Of a stretch of DNA of 64,000 nucleotides, positions 53,881 to 64,000 are shown piece after piece (within the stretch, counting starts at the first letter, position 1; each line of letters opens with the position of its first letter). The notes beneath the pieces were generated by a model. That model was not told where the DNA came from. It saw only the letters and a program-made list of their open reading frames with translations, and did not search any database. This stretch comes from Siminovitchia fordii DSM 16014 = CIP 108821 (lineage in GTDB: Bacteria; Bacillota; Bacilli; Bacillales; Bacillaceae_C). Both the position numbers and the translations under genes were made by a program. The DNA lies in assembly GCF_000374565.1 (NCBI RefSeq), contig NZ_KB894686.1:62001-126000 (forward strand). The letters run 5' to 3'.

Positions 53881-54681
53881 ATGGACACGATTTTAACTCT
53901 TCAAGATGTTTCGTGGAAACGGGATGGCCGCAACATTCTAAGCGGCATTGACTGGAAAATGAAGAAGGGGGAGCATTGGGGAATTCTTGGGTTGAATGGT
54001 TCAGGAAAAACTTCTATCCTGAATATCGTATTAGGCTACCATTTTCCTTCTGAAGGAAGCGTAACGGTACTTGATCACCGGTTTGGGGAATCGTACCTGC
54101 CGGATCTTCGTAAAGAGATTGGCTTTGTCAGCAGTTCTTTAAACCGCTTTTCCCATATTATTGAGTATGAATCGATAGAAGAAATTATTGTAAGTGGAAA
54201 ATTCGCTTCCTTTGGAATCTATGAAGAAGTGGCAAAAGCCGACTGGGATAAGGCGGATGACTTAATAGAAAGATTCCGTTTGGAAAAATTAAAGGGAAAA
54301 CCATATCATCAGCTGTCACAAGGAGAAAGAAGAAGGGTTCTGATTGCACGCTCTTTAATGAACGATCCAAAATTATTAATATTGGACGAGCCTTGTACAG
54401 GGTTAGATATTTTATCCCGAGAGCAGGTTTTGGCTTTAACAAAGGAAATTGATAGAAACAACTGCAGCATTATTTATGTCACCCATCATATTGAAGAATT
54501 GGTCGAAGATATTACACATGTTTTGCTGCTGAATGATGGAAAGATAGTGGCTGCAGGCCCTAAAGAAAAAGTCTTAAAAGATGATTTATTGTCTGAAGCG
54601 TTTCAACTTCCGGTCAGCGTGCACTGGAAAGAAAAAAGGCCTTGGTTGTCGGTGGCCCAACATGCTGAAGTGAATAGTTAA
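53881..54681 (+). CDS. ABC ATPase, YlmA/ModF-like
   Basis: 266 aa from ATG 53881 (GCGGGGATGA upstream; ATG 53872 also possible). GLNGSGKTS, LSQGERRR (a Q in place of the first G of LSGGE) and LILDEPCTGLD, with THHIEE as H-loop. No partner permease in the neighbourhood, as usual for YlmA-type ATPases. Role unknown; ends at a terminator at 54688-54718. Confidence 0.82.
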   Translation: MDTILTLQDVSWKRDGRNILSGIDWKMKKGEHWGILGLNGSGKTSILNIVLGYHFPSEGSVTVLDHRFGESYLPDLRKEIGFVSSSLNRFSHIIEYESIEEIIVSGKFASFGIYEEVAKADWDKADDLIERFRLEKLKGKPYHQLSQGERRRVLIARSLMNDPKLLILDEPCTGLDILSREQVLALTKEIDRNNCSIIYVTHHIEELVEDITHVLLLNDGKIVAAGPKEKVLKDDLLSEAFQLPVSVHWKEKRPWLSVAQHAEVNS

Positions 54682-54687
54682 CAGGAA

Positions 54688-54718
54688 TAAGCCGGCCATA
54701 TGTGCCGGCTTATTTTTT
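54688..54718 (+). terminator. Terminator after the ylmA-like gene
   Basis: TAAGCCGGC/GCCGGCTTA with a 7-base loop and TTTTTT; it also lies at the end of the convergent yktB gene. Confidence 0.88.
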
Positions 54719-54722
54719 ATGT

Positions 54723-55340
54723 TTATTCATAGCCTAACTTATAGATAGGGACAAGTGTTTCAAATGTTTCTTTTGCCAATGATACGAATCGCTCACCATC
54801 TTTGACTATAGGGTCGTCTGCAGCAATATGTCTTCCGATCAGGAACTCAGCTTTTTTGACGTCACGGAAGCGTTCAAGCGCTTTTTTTAAGTCTATTTCA
54901 TCTAGCCTGACAGCGTCCTTTTTCATATGGTCCATCGAAATGACAAAGTTGCCGGGCACTTTCTCTTGGATCACGTCCATATGATTCAAAAACTTCTTCG
55001 CAATTTCGGACTTTTCCGGTAACTCATATATATAGGCAAGCCAAAGAAATGCATGGTCATCAAAAAGCCCGACTTGAAAGTGGGGGTGTTTCTTATAGCC
55101 CCGCTTGTTATTTGCAATGGCCAACCACGTGTCTTTAGGCGGATTCACTGTTCTTCTAGCGTGCTTGGCAATATGTAAATACATTTCATTGCCGATCATG
55201 GCGGTTAAGTCGGAAGTTAGAGTTTCTCCAATTATTTTGAATTTCGGTTGAATTCTATTTTGGATGGCGGACATTCTCTTGTCCAGGCCGTCGATATGAA
55301 ATGTCTGAAAGTCACTTTTTGTAAAACCATCAAACTGCAT
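54723..55340 (-). CDS. yktB: DUF1054 (UPF0637) protein YktB
   Basis: 205 aa from ATG 55340, 8 bp after GAGAGGAG (ATG 55343 also possible). QFDGFTKSDFQTF, HIAKHARRTVNPPKDTW and HPHFQVGLFDDHAFLWLA mark the family. Conserved in Bacillaceae; function not known. Confidence 0.88.
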   Translation of the reverse strand: MQFDGFTKSDFQTFHIDGLDKRMSAIQNRIQPKFKIIGETLTSDLTAMIGNEMYLHIAKHARRTVNPPKDTWLAIANNKRGYKKHPHFQVGLFDDHAFLWLAYIYELPEKSEIAKKFLNHMDVIQEKVPGNFVISMDHMKKDAVRLDEIDLKKALERFRDVKKAEFLIGRHIAADDPIVKDGERFVSLAKETFETLVPIYKLGYE

Positions 55341-55422
55341 CATTAAAACTCCTCTCTCGAATGATATATTTAGTTTACCAAATAATTCACTGTGTATAAT
55401 CAAAATGCTCTCAAAACGAAAA

Positions 55423-55447
55423 AACCCCAGGCATATGCCCGGGGGCT
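55423..55447 (-). terminator. Terminator of the YflT-domain gene
   Basis: On the minus strand CCCC(C)GGGCATATGCC(T)GGGG followed by TTTTTTCG. Confidence 0.8.
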
Positions 55448-55460
55448 ATGAAGGACTATT

Positions 55461-56144
55461 TCAGTAATCAGGCTGTTCATTGCCGCTATTGTCTAAATTT
55501 TGACCTGAATAGCCACTTGTATATCTGTTTTCAAAAGGGTTGACTTCTTCCTCGTATTCCCTTTTTCTACCTCGCGATACAATACCTGCCTCGCGTTCTT
55601 TTGGCCTTCCAGCCTGTCTTTCGGAATCCTTCCGAGATATTGCATGAACCCTTCCATTCAGACTATGTTTATCTCTGTCAAATCTATCTCCCATTGTGAA
55701 ATTGTCCACTTTTTCGCCATGAATTTTTATATTGTCCGTATTATTCAGAGGCATATTTTCTGTAGATAAAGTCTCGGTCCTGCCTCGATCGACATGACTG
55801 TCCACAAGTACTAAAATACGTCCGTTCTCCAATTCACTTACATATCTGGCAACATCCGTTTCTGTCACACCAAGATCCAATAAAAGATCGGAGTACTTCC
55901 TTGGTTCTGTATCTTCATTTGTAAAAAAGAATTTGAGCTCCTTCCAGAAGTTGTCATACCTTTCAGTATGTTGGCGTCCATCTTTGACAGTCACGCCGGT
56001 TTTTTCCTCAATCGTATCGGACTTCAAAACATCATTGGCGATTACATATATATGATCATTATCTATTCCGTCATGCCTTAACGAATCAATGGCCTTCATA
56101 GCCTCAAAGCTTGTGGCGAAGATTCCGACAATATTCTTTTTCAT
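55461..56144 (-). CDS. General stress protein with YflT domain
   Basis: 227 aa. The N-terminal YflT domain (1-110; GIFATSFEAMKAIDSLRHDG and a GVTETDVARYVSELE helix) is followed by a disordered, charged tail rich in Arg, Glu, Asn and Asp (about 120-227). Relatives include general stress protein 17M of B. subtilis. AGAGGAGGGG before the ATG, and a sigma-B-type promoter upstream. Likely induced by heat, salt or starvation. Confidence 0.82.
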   Translation of the reverse strand: MKKNIVGIFATSFEAMKAIDSLRHDGIDNDHIYVIANDVLKSDTIEEKTGVTVKDGRQHTERYDNFWKELKFFFTNEDTEPRKYSDLLLDLGVTETDVARYVSELENGRILVLVDSHVDRGRTETLSTENMPLNNTDNIKIHGEKVDNFTMGDRFDRDKHSLNGRVHAISRKDSERQAGRPKEREAGIVSRGRKREYEEEVNPFENRYTSGYSGQNLDNSGNEQPDY

Positions 56145-56207
56145 TCTTGAAGCCCCTCCTCTTTAGTCTTTTGCCAGTGTCAGTTGAAGTGGAGTGTTTC
56201 ATTTTGT

Positions 56208-56232
56208 TTACCCCGTCGTGATAGTTCTAAAC
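56208..56232 (-). promoter_or_regulatory. Sigma-B-type promoter of the YflT gene
   Basis: Minus strand GTTTAG (56232-56227), 13 bp, GGGTAA (56213-56208), close to the sigma-B consensus GTTTAA-N12-15-GGGTAT, about 64 bp before the ATG. Confidence 0.8.
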
Positions 56233-56405
56233 TATCTATTTTTATGGCAACTCATCGTTGACTCTGACTTCTGTATTCCCCTTACGGAATTGGTGTGAGA
56301 TAAGCCAAAGTATAATTTTTTTATCAAGATAATCTTTATTGAGCAGTATAGGGATGTTATAAAATCTGCCGGTTATTAAGAGTGTACAGTCCTTAAAGGC
56401 GGGGA

Positions 56406-56909
56406 TCATTGCTTTCTTATCGATCGTACGATAAAGAAAATCATTGGCAAAAATGTTAGAGCAAGAAATATCGGCAGGAAGCCCCAGCCGATCGATCCGG
56501 CTTTTCCAAGCGCTATCTGAACGGTCTTCCAAGTGAGATACACGAAGAGCCCGACTATGATATTCTTCGTGACATTTAGCAGCATCCTCGAATTTTTGTA
56601 CTGAAATTCGATGTTCCGTTCGTTTAGACTCGTCATATAATTATGCCATTCAGGATGTTTTTCAAAGAATGACATAAGAGTCGCAAGTCCTGCTGCCACG
56701 ATTGGCAACGTGATCAATTCCCATTTCGACCCCCACCGGTCCACTTCACCAATTGCGTTATAGTGGCCAGGTACCTGATCGGGCAAATCTCCCCATATGA
56801 CGATTAAATAAACAATGCATGCGGCATAGATAAGCCCAGCCGATAAGTCCAGCGCCTTTTCGAATGTTGTCTTCGGGATGTCCAGTTTCGGACGGTCGTA
56901 GTTTTTCAT
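56406..56909 (-). CDS. DUF1648 membrane protein
   Basis: 167 aa with four membrane segments (about 22-42, 63-82, 112-130, 138-158). LPDQVPGHYNAIGEVDRWGSK (motif PGHYNAIGEVDRWG) is the DUF1648 signature. These proteins occur with SdpI-like immunity factors or alone; no toxin gene is seen here. The 56233-56405 stretch after it has no gene. Confidence 0.8.
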   Translation of the reverse strand: MKNYDRPKLDIPKTTFEKALDLSAGLIYAACIVYLIVIWGDLPDQVPGHYNAIGEVDRWGSKWELITLPIVAAGLATLMSFFEKHPEWHNYMTSLNERNIEFQYKNSRMLLNVTKNIIVGLFVYLTWKTVQIALGKAGSIGWGFLPIFLALTFLPMIFFIVRSIRKQ

Positions 56910-57182
56910 CTAAAACACCTCTTTTAGCTATACGGGCGAAAACCTTTCAGGTTTCATAACAGAATAAAGCAAGTATTACGAGAAAACACTACTTGACTGG
57001 AACATCAATACACGTGGTGAATTGTATTTGAAAGTCAGTTTTGCGCAAATTTCGGAAATCTTTTGTGCTGTATATTTTATATTAAACATCAGAAATTCAA
57101 TTAGAACATATGTTGTTTTTTGTATAGTGAAGATTGAATTATATGATACAATGATGGTTAGTATGAAAGAGGAGAGAAAGCA

Positions 57183-57803
57183 TTGTACGAATATATCAAA
57201 GGGACTGTGGGACAAATTGGCCCCGAATATGTAGTGATAGAAAATAATGGAATCGGTTTTCAGATTTTGACGCCGAATCCTTTCATTTTTTCCGCGAAAA
57301 AAGGAAAGGAAACAATTATCTATACATATCAGCATGTAAGGGAAGACATCCTTGCACTTTATGGCTTTGAATCCAACACGGAAAGACAGATGTTCAAGAA
57401 ATTGATCAGTGTTTCTGGGATTGGCCCAAAAGGGGCTTTGGCCATTTTAGCTGTTGGAGAGCCTGAACAGGTCATCCAAGCAATAGAGATAGAAGACGAG
57501 AAATTTTTAACTAAGTTTCCTGGAGTCGGAAAGAAGACGGCCAGACAAATAATCCTGGATCTAAAAGGGAAATTGAACGACGTGATACCGGAAGGAATGG
57601 CGGAAGCTGCAGCAGGTGTTGAACATGAAGTGGCTGGAGAAACTTCGGATGTTTCGTTGGAATTGGACGAAGCGATGCTTGCTCTTGAGGCATTGGGATA
57701 CTCTGAGAGGGAATTGAAAAAGATTCGTCCGAAGCTCGCGACAAATGACCTTACGACGGATCAATATATTAAAAACGCACTTCAATTGCTTCTGAAACAA
57801 TAA
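57183..57803 (+). CDS. ruvA: Holliday junction helicase subunit RuvA
   Basis: 206 aa. N-terminal OB fold (1-65), two HhH motifs ([12 protein letters not shown] and [20 protein letters not shown], about 80-130), an acidic linker and the C-terminal RuvB-binding domain (about 155-206). Binds four-way junctions as a tetramer and recruits RuvB. TTG start after GAGGAGA. The upstream gap (56910-57182) shows only weak promoter-like sequence; bofC, which precedes ruvA in B. subtilis, is absent. Confidence 0.96.
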   Translation: MYEYIKGTVGQIGPEYVVIENNGIGFQILTPNPFIFSAKKGKETIIYTYQHVREDILALYGFESNTERQMFKKLISVSGIGPKGALAILAVGEPEQVIQAIEIEDEKFLTKFPGVGKKTARQIILDLKGKLNDVIPEGMAEAAAGVEHEVAGETSDVSLELDEAMLALEALGYSERELKKIRPKLATNDLTTDQYIKNALQLLLKQ

Positions 57804-57823
57804 CATGGAAGGAGTGTTCATGG

Positions 57824-58825
57824 ATGGAGGAAAGGGTACTTTCCGGAGAAGCTTCGATGAATGATGTATCTTTTGAACAAAGTCTCCGTCCGCAGTCGCT
57901 TTCCCAGTATATCGGCCAGGACAAAGTGAAAAACAATTTGTCCGTTTTTATTCAAGCGGCGAAAATGAGGAAGGAAGCTCTTGACCATGTTTTGCTGTAC
58001 GGTCCTCCTGGACTCGGAAAAACGACACTGGCAGTGGTGATTGCAAACGAAATGGGTGTGAACGTCAGGACTACATCCGGACCAGCCATTGAGAGGCCTG
58101 GGGATCTTGCGGCCGTTCTTACTTCACTTGAACCCGGAGAGGTCCTGTTTATTGATGAAATCCATCGGCTGCCGCGTGCAATCGAAGAAGTTCTCTATCC
58201 CGCAATGGAGGATTACTGCCTTGATATCGTGATCGGAAAAGGACCCGAAGCAAGATCTGTCAGGCTGGACTTGCCCCCTTTTACACTTGTCGGCGCCACT
58301 ACCCGTGCAGGGTCTGTTTCAGCGCCCTTGCGTGATCGGTTTGGGGTGCTTTGCCGCTTGGAATATTATAATGACAAGCAACTGACCGATATTGTCGTTA
58401 GGACTGCCGAAATTCTCGAAACTGAAATCGAATGGGACGGAGCGGTTGAAATTGCAAGGCGCTCCAGAGGAACACCCCGGATTGCCAACCGTCTTCTCAG
58501 AAGGGTCCGTGACTTTGCACAAGTTCGAGGGGATGGCACCATTACACTTTCGTTGGCTGATGAAGCTCTTGAACTGCTCCAAGTTGACAAGCTTGGGCTT
58601 GATCATATTGACCATAAGTTGCTTCGAGGAATCATCGAAAAGTTCAGGGGCGGTCCTGTGGGTATTGATACGATTGCTGCAAGTATTGGAGAAGAATCGA
58701 CAACGATAGAAGATGTATATGAGCCGTATCTTCTGCAAATCGGCTTTCTGCAACGGACTCCGAGGGGACGAATGGTGACGAAGCAAGTATATGAACATTT
58801 CAAATTGGAGGTGCCGAACTCTTGA
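57824..58825 (+). CDS. ruvB: Holliday junction branch migration ATPase RuvB
   Basis: 333-aa AAA+ motor. Walker [10 protein letters not shown] (60-68), Walker [10 protein letters not shown] (about 108-116), sensor and arginine-finger region around LRDRFG, and a C-terminal winged helix (about 260-333). Hexamers drive branch migration with RuvA. 20 bp after ruvA. Confidence 0.97.
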   Translation: MEERVLSGEASMNDVSFEQSLRPQSLSQYIGQDKVKNNLSVFIQAAKMRKEALDHVLLYGPPGLGKTTLAVVIANEMGVNVRTTSGPAIERPGDLAAVLTSLEPGEVLFIDEIHRLPRAIEEVLYPAMEDYCLDIVIGKGPEARSVRLDLPPFTLVGATTRAGSVSAPLRDRFGVLCRLEYYNDKQLTDIVVRTAEILETEIEWDGAVEIARRSRGTPRIANRLLRRVRDFAQVRGDGTITLSLADEALELLQVDKLGLDHIDHKLLRGIIEKFRGGPVGIDTIAASIGEESTTIEDVYEPYLLQIGFLQRTPRGRMVTKQVYEHFKLEVPNS

Positions 58826-59028
58826 ACGGGATGGCAAAGCTTTTGATGGTTGCCGGCGCAGTTATTTTTATTGCAGGGTTTCTGATCCATTTTCTTAAGC
58901 TTGGCAAGCTTCCTGGCGATATTGTCATTAGGAAAGGAAATGCTACTTTCTTTTTTCCCGTTATGACATCTATTATTATTAGTGTTATTCTATCGGCAAT
59001 TTTTTTTCTAGTTGGGAGGCTTAAATGA
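58822..59028 (+). CDS. DUF2905 membrane protein
   Basis: 68 aa, two membrane helices flanking [16 protein letters not shown], the family signature. TTG 58822 has GGAGGTG at the right distance and overlaps the ruvB stop. Conserved position between ruvB and queA in many Bacillaceae. Function unknown. Confidence 0.88.
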   Translation: MNGMAKLLMVAGAVIFIAGFLIHFLKLGKLPGDIVIRKGNATFFFPVMTSIIISVILSAIFFLVGRLK

Positions 59029-59031
59029 GTT

Positions 59032-60060
59032 TTGAAAGTAGATATGTTTGATTTCGACCTGCCTGAGGAGCTGATTGCTCAAGTACCGCTTAAAGACCGA
59101 TCATCAAGCAGGTTGATGGTATTGAATAAGAAGACTGGAGCTATAAAGCACGAAAGATTCAGCCACTTAATTGATTATTTAAATCCGGGAGACTGCCTTG
59201 TTTTAAATGATACGAAAGTTCTTCCGGCACGTCTGTTCGGCATAAAGTCGGACACCGGGGCAAAAGTGGAAGTTCTTCTGTTAAAACAAGTGGCCGGAGA
59301 TTGCTGGGAGACCCTCGTCAAGCCGGCAAAACGAGTAAAAGTGGGAACCGAGATTACTTTTGGCGATGGCCGTTTGAAAGCGATTTGTACAAGGACAGAG
59401 GAACATGGGGGAAGGCTGTTCGAGTTTCATTATGAGGGGATATTTTATGAAATTTTGGACTCCCTTGGCAAGATGCCTCTCCCTCCGTATATAAAAGAAC
59501 AGCTGGAAGACCAGGACAGGTATCAGACGGTATATGCACGGGAAAGAGGGTCAGCCGCTGCCCCGACGGCAGGCCTCCATTTTACAAATGAAATGCTTGA
59601 AACAATTAAAGAAAAAGGGGTCTATGTTACCTTTATAACCCTTCATGTGGGGCTTGGGACATTCAGGCCTGTAAGTGTGGATAGTATCGAAGACCATGAT
59701 ATGCATGCCGAGTTTTACCGCATGTCGGAGGAGACATCGTCCCTTCTTAACGAAGTTAAAAATAACGGAGGCAGAATCATTTCCGTAGGTACCACTTCAA
59801 CAAGGACGTTAGAAACTATCGCAGTGGAAAATGATGGAGTTTTTAAAGCAGGCAGCGGCTGGACTGATATTTTTATTTTTCCAGGCTATAAATTCCGAGC
59901 AATAGATGGACTAATTACAAATTTTCATCTGCCAATGTCTACATTGATCATGCTTGTCAGTGCATTGGCTGGACGTGAAAATATTCTCCATGCATACGAA
60001 ACGGCTGTTCAAGAAAAGTACAGGTTTTTCAGTTTCGGTGATGCTATGTTGATTATTTAA
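59032..60060 (+). CDS. queA: tRNA preQ1 ribosyltransferase-isomerase QueA
   Basis: 342 aa. Transfers the ribosyl part of S-adenosylmethionine to preQ1-modified tRNA, giving epoxyqueuosine. [15 protein letters not shown] at the start, [11 protein letters not shown] and [10 protein letters not shown] are conserved. TTG start at 59032. Works directly after Tgt in the pathway although its gene precedes tgt. Confidence 0.96.
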   Translation: MKVDMFDFDLPEELIAQVPLKDRSSSRLMVLNKKTGAIKHERFSHLIDYLNPGDCLVLNDTKVLPARLFGIKSDTGAKVEVLLLKQVAGDCWETLVKPAKRVKVGTEITFGDGRLKAICTRTEEHGGRLFEFHYEGIFYEILDSLGKMPLPPYIKEQLEDQDRYQTVYARERGSAAAPTAGLHFTNEMLETIKEKGVYVTFITLHVGLGTFRPVSVDSIEDHDMHAEFYRMSEETSSLLNEVKNNGGRIISVGTTSTRTLETIAVENDGVFKAGSGWTDIFIFPGYKFRAIDGLITNFHLPMSTLIMLVSALAGRENILHAYETAVQEKYRFFSFGDAMLII

Positions 60061-60065
60061 TATAA

Positions 60066-61226
<1,161 letters not shown>

Positions 61227-61258
61227 ATAATACATCATCCAAGAAAGGGGGAAGGAAC

Positions 61259-61519
61259 TTGCAGACACTTGCCAATCTAACACCGTTTATCTTGATGTTC
61301 GTGCTCTTTTATTTCTTGTTAATCAGGCCGAACCAAAAGCGGCAAAAGGCTGTCCAAACGATGCAGAGCAATTTGCAAAAAGGGGACAAGGTTATTACAA
61401 TCGGAGGTCTCCATGGCACAATCGACGCAATTGATGAAGGGAAAGTGGTCATTCTTTGCGGTGATGGCAGCAGACTTACATACGATCGAAATGCGATTCG
61501 CGAAGTAGTACAATCTTAG
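61259..61519 (+). CDS. yajC: Sec translocon accessory subunit YajC
   Basis: 86 aa. One N-terminal membrane helix (about 8-25), then RPNQKRQKAVQTM and the KGDKVITIGGLHGTI barrel motif. Associates with SecDF. TTG start, good AAGGGGGAAGG upstream, same operon as tgt. Confidence 0.93.
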   Translation: MQTLANLTPFILMFVLFYFLLIRPNQKRQKAVQTMQSNLQKGDKVITIGGLHGTIDAIDEGKVVILCGDGSRLTYDRNAIREVVQS

Positions 61520-61534
61520 AGAATATCAATGCAA

Positions 61535-61568
61535 AAAAGAAGCGTGACAGCATGACGCTTCTTTTTTA
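61535..61568 (+). terminator. Terminator of the ruv-que-yajC operon
   Basis: AAAAGAAGCGT (61535-61545) with ACGCTTCTTTT (61555-61565), T-rich on both sides. Confidence 0.88.
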
Positions 61569-61572
61569 TATT

Positions 61573-61968
61573 TTACGAATGATGCTGTGGGGGACCGCCT
61601 GCAATATTTACACCAAGAACACCCCCCATCATGGCGGTTAATGTATAACAAATGTAGTAAACAAGCTGTTCCAATGTAAAAAGGGAGCCGTGGCCTAAAT
61701 ATTGATACAAGAGAATGATCACGCTGTATAAAAGACCCGTTGCTCCGCCCAGTACCCATCCTTTTTGCTTGCCTTTGCCTCCGCAGATGAATCCGCCAGC
61801 AAAGACACTGAAAAAGGAGATGATCGTAATAAGCAAGGTGATGGATTTTTCCTGGGTATTTGTGAAAGATAGAATAAATGAAAAAACTAAACTTGTAATA
61901 GCAGCGAGCAAAAATATGGTGATTACCCCATATAAAACGGATACTCCGAATTTCTTTGCTTCGATCAT
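61573..61968 (-). CDS. yrzE: TIGR04086 membrane protein, YrzE-like
   Basis: 131 aa, four membrane helices. FAGGFICGGKGKQKGWVLGG is the family mark (GGxxxGxxxxxKGWLxG). Ends in GGPPQHHS. Conserved near yajC in Bacillus; transcribed here opposite to yajC. Function unknown. Confidence 0.83.
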   Translation of the reverse strand: MIEAKKFGVSVLYGVITIFLLAAITSLVFSFILSFTNTQEKSITLLITIISFFSVFAGGFICGGKGKQKGWVLGGATGLLYSVIILLYQYLGHGSLFTLEQLVYYICYTLTAMMGGVLGVNIAGGPPQHHS

Positions 61969-62119
61969 CTTTCACTCCTTTCATATACTTTTGGGCAAAA
62001 TACGCCTGTCCTTCTACAAACATATTCACAAACTCAGTTATTAGAAGCCTTTTTCCTCATGTTTATCAAATTGTTGCCCATACTAAGCCATGAGCTTTTT
62101 TGACAGGGGGAAACAAATA

Positions 62120-62767
62120 ATGAACGATTTTCTGGTTATTATCGTGCGGACTATTATCCTATATGGGGTGATCCTTGTTGTTTTTCGGCTCATGGGAAAA
62201 AGGGAAATTGGGGAACTGAGTGTTCTCGATCTTGTGGTTTTTATAATGATGGGTGAGATGGCCGTGATTGGAATAGAACAACATAAAGATCCGATCTTGC
62301 ACACGATTATCCCAATAGCGGTTTTACTTCTTATCCAGGCGGGAATGGCCTATATTTCATTAAAGAGCCGGAAATTCCGAAGCCTCGTTGATGGAAAGGC
62401 ATCAATCATAATAGAAAAGGGAAAAATTAATGAAAAGGAGATGAAAAAACACCGCTATAATTTTGATGATTTACTCATGCAATTGAGGCAAAAGGATGTC
62501 AATAATATTGCGGATGTTGAATTTGCCATTTTAGAAACATCCGGAGCATTGTCAGTTTTTAAAAAAGACAATAACAAGAAGGATGGATCCGTTACCATCC
62601 CCTTTATCATTGACGGTGTAATCCAGTTGGACGGGTTAAAAGAATCGAACAAAAGCGAGCAGTGGCTTAGGCGTGAACTGGAGGCAAGAGGGCATAAAGA
62701 AATAGAAAACATTTCTTTTTGCAGCTTTCAGGACGGAAGATTCTATGTAGACTATATTGATGAGTGA
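62120..62767 (+). CDS. yrbG: DUF421 membrane protein, YrbG-like
   Basis: 215 aa from ATG 62120 (AGGGGGA upstream; an in-frame ATG at 62090 lacks one). Three membrane helices (about 5-75), then the cytosolic DUF421 domain with RLMGKREIGELSVLDLVVF before it and LQDG-like FQDGRFYVDYI at the end. Relatives such as YetF and YrbG have roles in spore membrane or germination. Position before spoVB is conserved. Confidence 0.85.
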   Translation: MNDFLVIIVRTIILYGVILVVFRLMGKREIGELSVLDLVVFIMMGEMAVIGIEQHKDPILHTIIPIAVLLLIQAGMAYISLKSRKFRSLVDGKASIIIEKGKINEKEMKKHRYNFDDLLMQLRQKDVNNIADVEFAILETSGALSVFKKDNNKKDGSVTIPFIIDGVIQLDGLKESNKSEQWLRRELEARGHKEIENISFCSFQDGRFYVDYIDE

Positions 62768-62836
62768 GGGGTCTGCCCCCCCCCACCACATCAACCCATT
62801 ACCACTTTAGTGTGATGGGAGTCAGACCCCTCTTTT
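62765..62836. terminator. Long compound hairpin between yrbG and spoVB
   Basis: GAGGGGTCTG (62765-62774) pairs with CAGACCCCTC near 62823-62832, enclosing a C9 run and CCCAT...ATGGG. T-runs on the plus-strand side. Looks like a terminator of a dispersed GGGGTCTGACCCC-type repeat family. Confidence 0.75.
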
Positions 62837-62838
62837 TT

Positions 62839-64000
62839 CTACCTTATAAAATTTCCGATGACCGGGATTTTTGTCATGTCACTTTTTTTCACAAGTTTAA
62901 AGCCAAACAGCAAGGCTAAATAGATTAATGTTGTGAATATAATTCCTATGGCCAGTCTTATAAAATTTGAATCAAGGTATAGGCTGTCAAATATTATTTT
63001 TCCGCTCCACCCCGCAAGGATGGCTGCCGCGAAAAACTTTACATAATCATAAATATATACAGTAAATTGAACCTTTTTTAAAACGGTGGCATAATGCAGA
63101 GCAGTGATCAATAAGGTCCCGGTTGCAATTCCAAGAGCAGCTCCTGTAATTCCGATGTTCGGTTGGGATGCTAACAAGAAGATGACTGCCAGTTTGACGG
63201 CATTTCCGATCAAGCTGTTGATCATGGCGGCCCTAGCCAGGTCAAGGGCCTGTAAAATAGCCTGAAGCGGTCCCTGATAATAATGAAAGATGAAAAATGG
63301 GGCCATCAGCTTAATAAAATAAGCACCATTTTCCGAGCCGTATATAAGCTTCATTAATGGCTCGGAAAAAGTAAACAAAACAATTACGGACAACCCCCCG
63401 GAGAGCAGGGCGAAGCGCAGTGCCTGCTGAAGCCTGTATTCTACCAGCCTATGGTTGCGGACAGCGTTAGCCTCGCTTATGGCTGGGACAAGGGATGTGG
63501 CAAGGGAAAAAGTAATAAAAGAAGGCAGGGTCAGCAAAGGCAGGGCATAGCCAGTTAAAAGTCCATACTGTTTTGTGGCGATGCCGGCGGCAATCCCTGC
63601 CAACAGCAAACTTTGGGATACAATGATCGGCTCGAAAAACCAAGACAAAGACCCGATCATCCTGCTGCCGGTTGTAGGCAATGCCACATTCATCAATTCC
63701 TTGAACGTTTCTCTTCCACCTTTTAAGGCGTGTAAAAAATGTCTTCTGACGGGAAACCTTTTTTTCACTTTAAACATGGCAAACAAGTATAAAAGTGAAA
63801 TGAGCTCTCCTATCACTGATGCAACCATTGCAGCCGCCGCCGCATATTCAATCCCCATTGGAAGAAAGGCCTTTGTAAGTACGGCAATCAGCGTAATGCG
63901 AACTGCCTGTTCTAAGATTTGGGATACAGCAGACGGCTTCATATTCTGCTTTCCCTGAAAATAACCTCTAATAACTGAGGAAACGGCAACGATCGGTATG
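62839..64000 (-). CDS. spoVB: Stage V sporulation protein B, partial
   Basis: MOP-superfamily flippase needed for the spore cortex, related to MurJ. The frame is open to the right edge of the window, where IPIVAVSSVIRGYFQGKQNM is the typical internal SpoVB sequence; the N-terminal about 120-130 residues lie outside. At least ten membrane helices remain. Known in B. subtilis for cortex precursor transport during sporulation. Confidence 0.92.
   Translation of the reverse strand, partial: IPIVAVSSVIRGYFQGKQNMKPSAVSQILEQAVRITLIAVLTKAFLPMGIEYAAAAAMVASVIGELISLLYLFAMFKVKKRFPVRRHFLHALKGGRETFKELMNVALPTTGSRMIGSLSWFFEPIIVSQSLLLAGIAAGIATKQYGLLTGYALPLLTLPSFITFSLATSLVPAISEANAVRNHRLVEYRLQQALRFALLSGGLSVIVLFTFSEPLMKLIYGSENGAYFIKLMAPFFIFHYYQGPLQAILQALDLARAAMINSLIGNAVKLAVIFLLASQPNIGITGAALGIATGTLLITALHYATVLKKVQFTVYIYDYVKFFAAAILAGWSGKIIFDSLYLDSNFIRLAIGIIFTTLIYLALLFGFKLVKKSDMTKIPVIGNFIR

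Noticed and set aside
56242-56532. 96-aa minus-strand frame overlapping the DUF1648 gene
   Set aside because: Its first part is an out-of-frame reading of the DUF1648 coding region and no ribosome-binding site or family supports it.

Overview
The window reads as chromosome of an endospore-forming, low-GC Bacillaceae bacterium. The right end carries the conserved Bacillus order ruvA-ruvB-DUF2905-queA-tgt-yajC-(TIGR04086)-DUF421-spoVB. Spore genes are present (SpoVB, a CotF-like coat protein, a YjcZ-type micropeptide), starts are often TTG or GTG behind strong Shine-Dalgarno sites, and many relatives are B. subtilis genes (yvaDEF, fabHB, bmrCD, pbuX, yktB, ykhA). No rRNA, tRNA, CRISPR array or intact insertion sequence was recognised.

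Layout. 0.2-6.8 kb: a mec-like beta-lactam locus with a MecA/PBP3-type transpeptidase, BlaI, BlaR1 and a second class B PBP, with palindromic BlaI-type operators in front of each transcription unit and no beta-lactamase. 7.0-8.5 kb: TetR/SMR/DUF5360 efflux operon (yvaFED-like). 9.6-12.8 kb: fatty-acid and phospholipid genes (fabZ, fabHB, plsC, and a divergent enoyl-reductase-like gene) with two FapR-type boxes. 13-15 kb: divergent LysE exporter and MocR regulator. 16.5-18.2 kb: Fpg/Nei glycosylase plus endonuclease IV. 20-32.2 kb: a ribosome-targeting-drug resistance region holding a Vga-type ABC-F protein, BmrCD and an LmrB-like exporter, each behind an RNA leader with a short upstream reading frame and an intrinsic terminator. 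A tricarboxylate transporter with a frameshifted tctA lies between the first two.

32.5-45.4 kb: a broken TetR gene with an intact operator, a small HU-like gene, an ABC-2 exporter, two purine-type permeases (one paired with a phosphoribosyltransferase), acetyltransferase, LOG, EamA, RluA and SDR genes. 45.5-56.9 kb: YhgE/Pip membrane protein, an aconitase followed by a CxxC micro-gene, an MBL hydrolase, spore-related small genes, a YlmA-type ATPase, YktB and a YflT stress protein with a sigma-B promoter. 57.2-64 kb: Holliday-junction, queuosine and Sec housekeeping genes, ending inside spoVB at the right edge.

The most interesting signals are (1) two closely related attenuator RNAs, each with a three-codon upstream frame (MKY or MKN), in front of two different resistance genes on opposite strands 11 kb apart; (2) a BlaR1-BlaI circuit driving two class B PBPs, one through a 42-bp perfect palindrome; and (3) several single-base frameshifts, two in or next to homopolymers (tctA, a GNAT gene) and others in a tetR gene, which are either recent decay or sequencing error.
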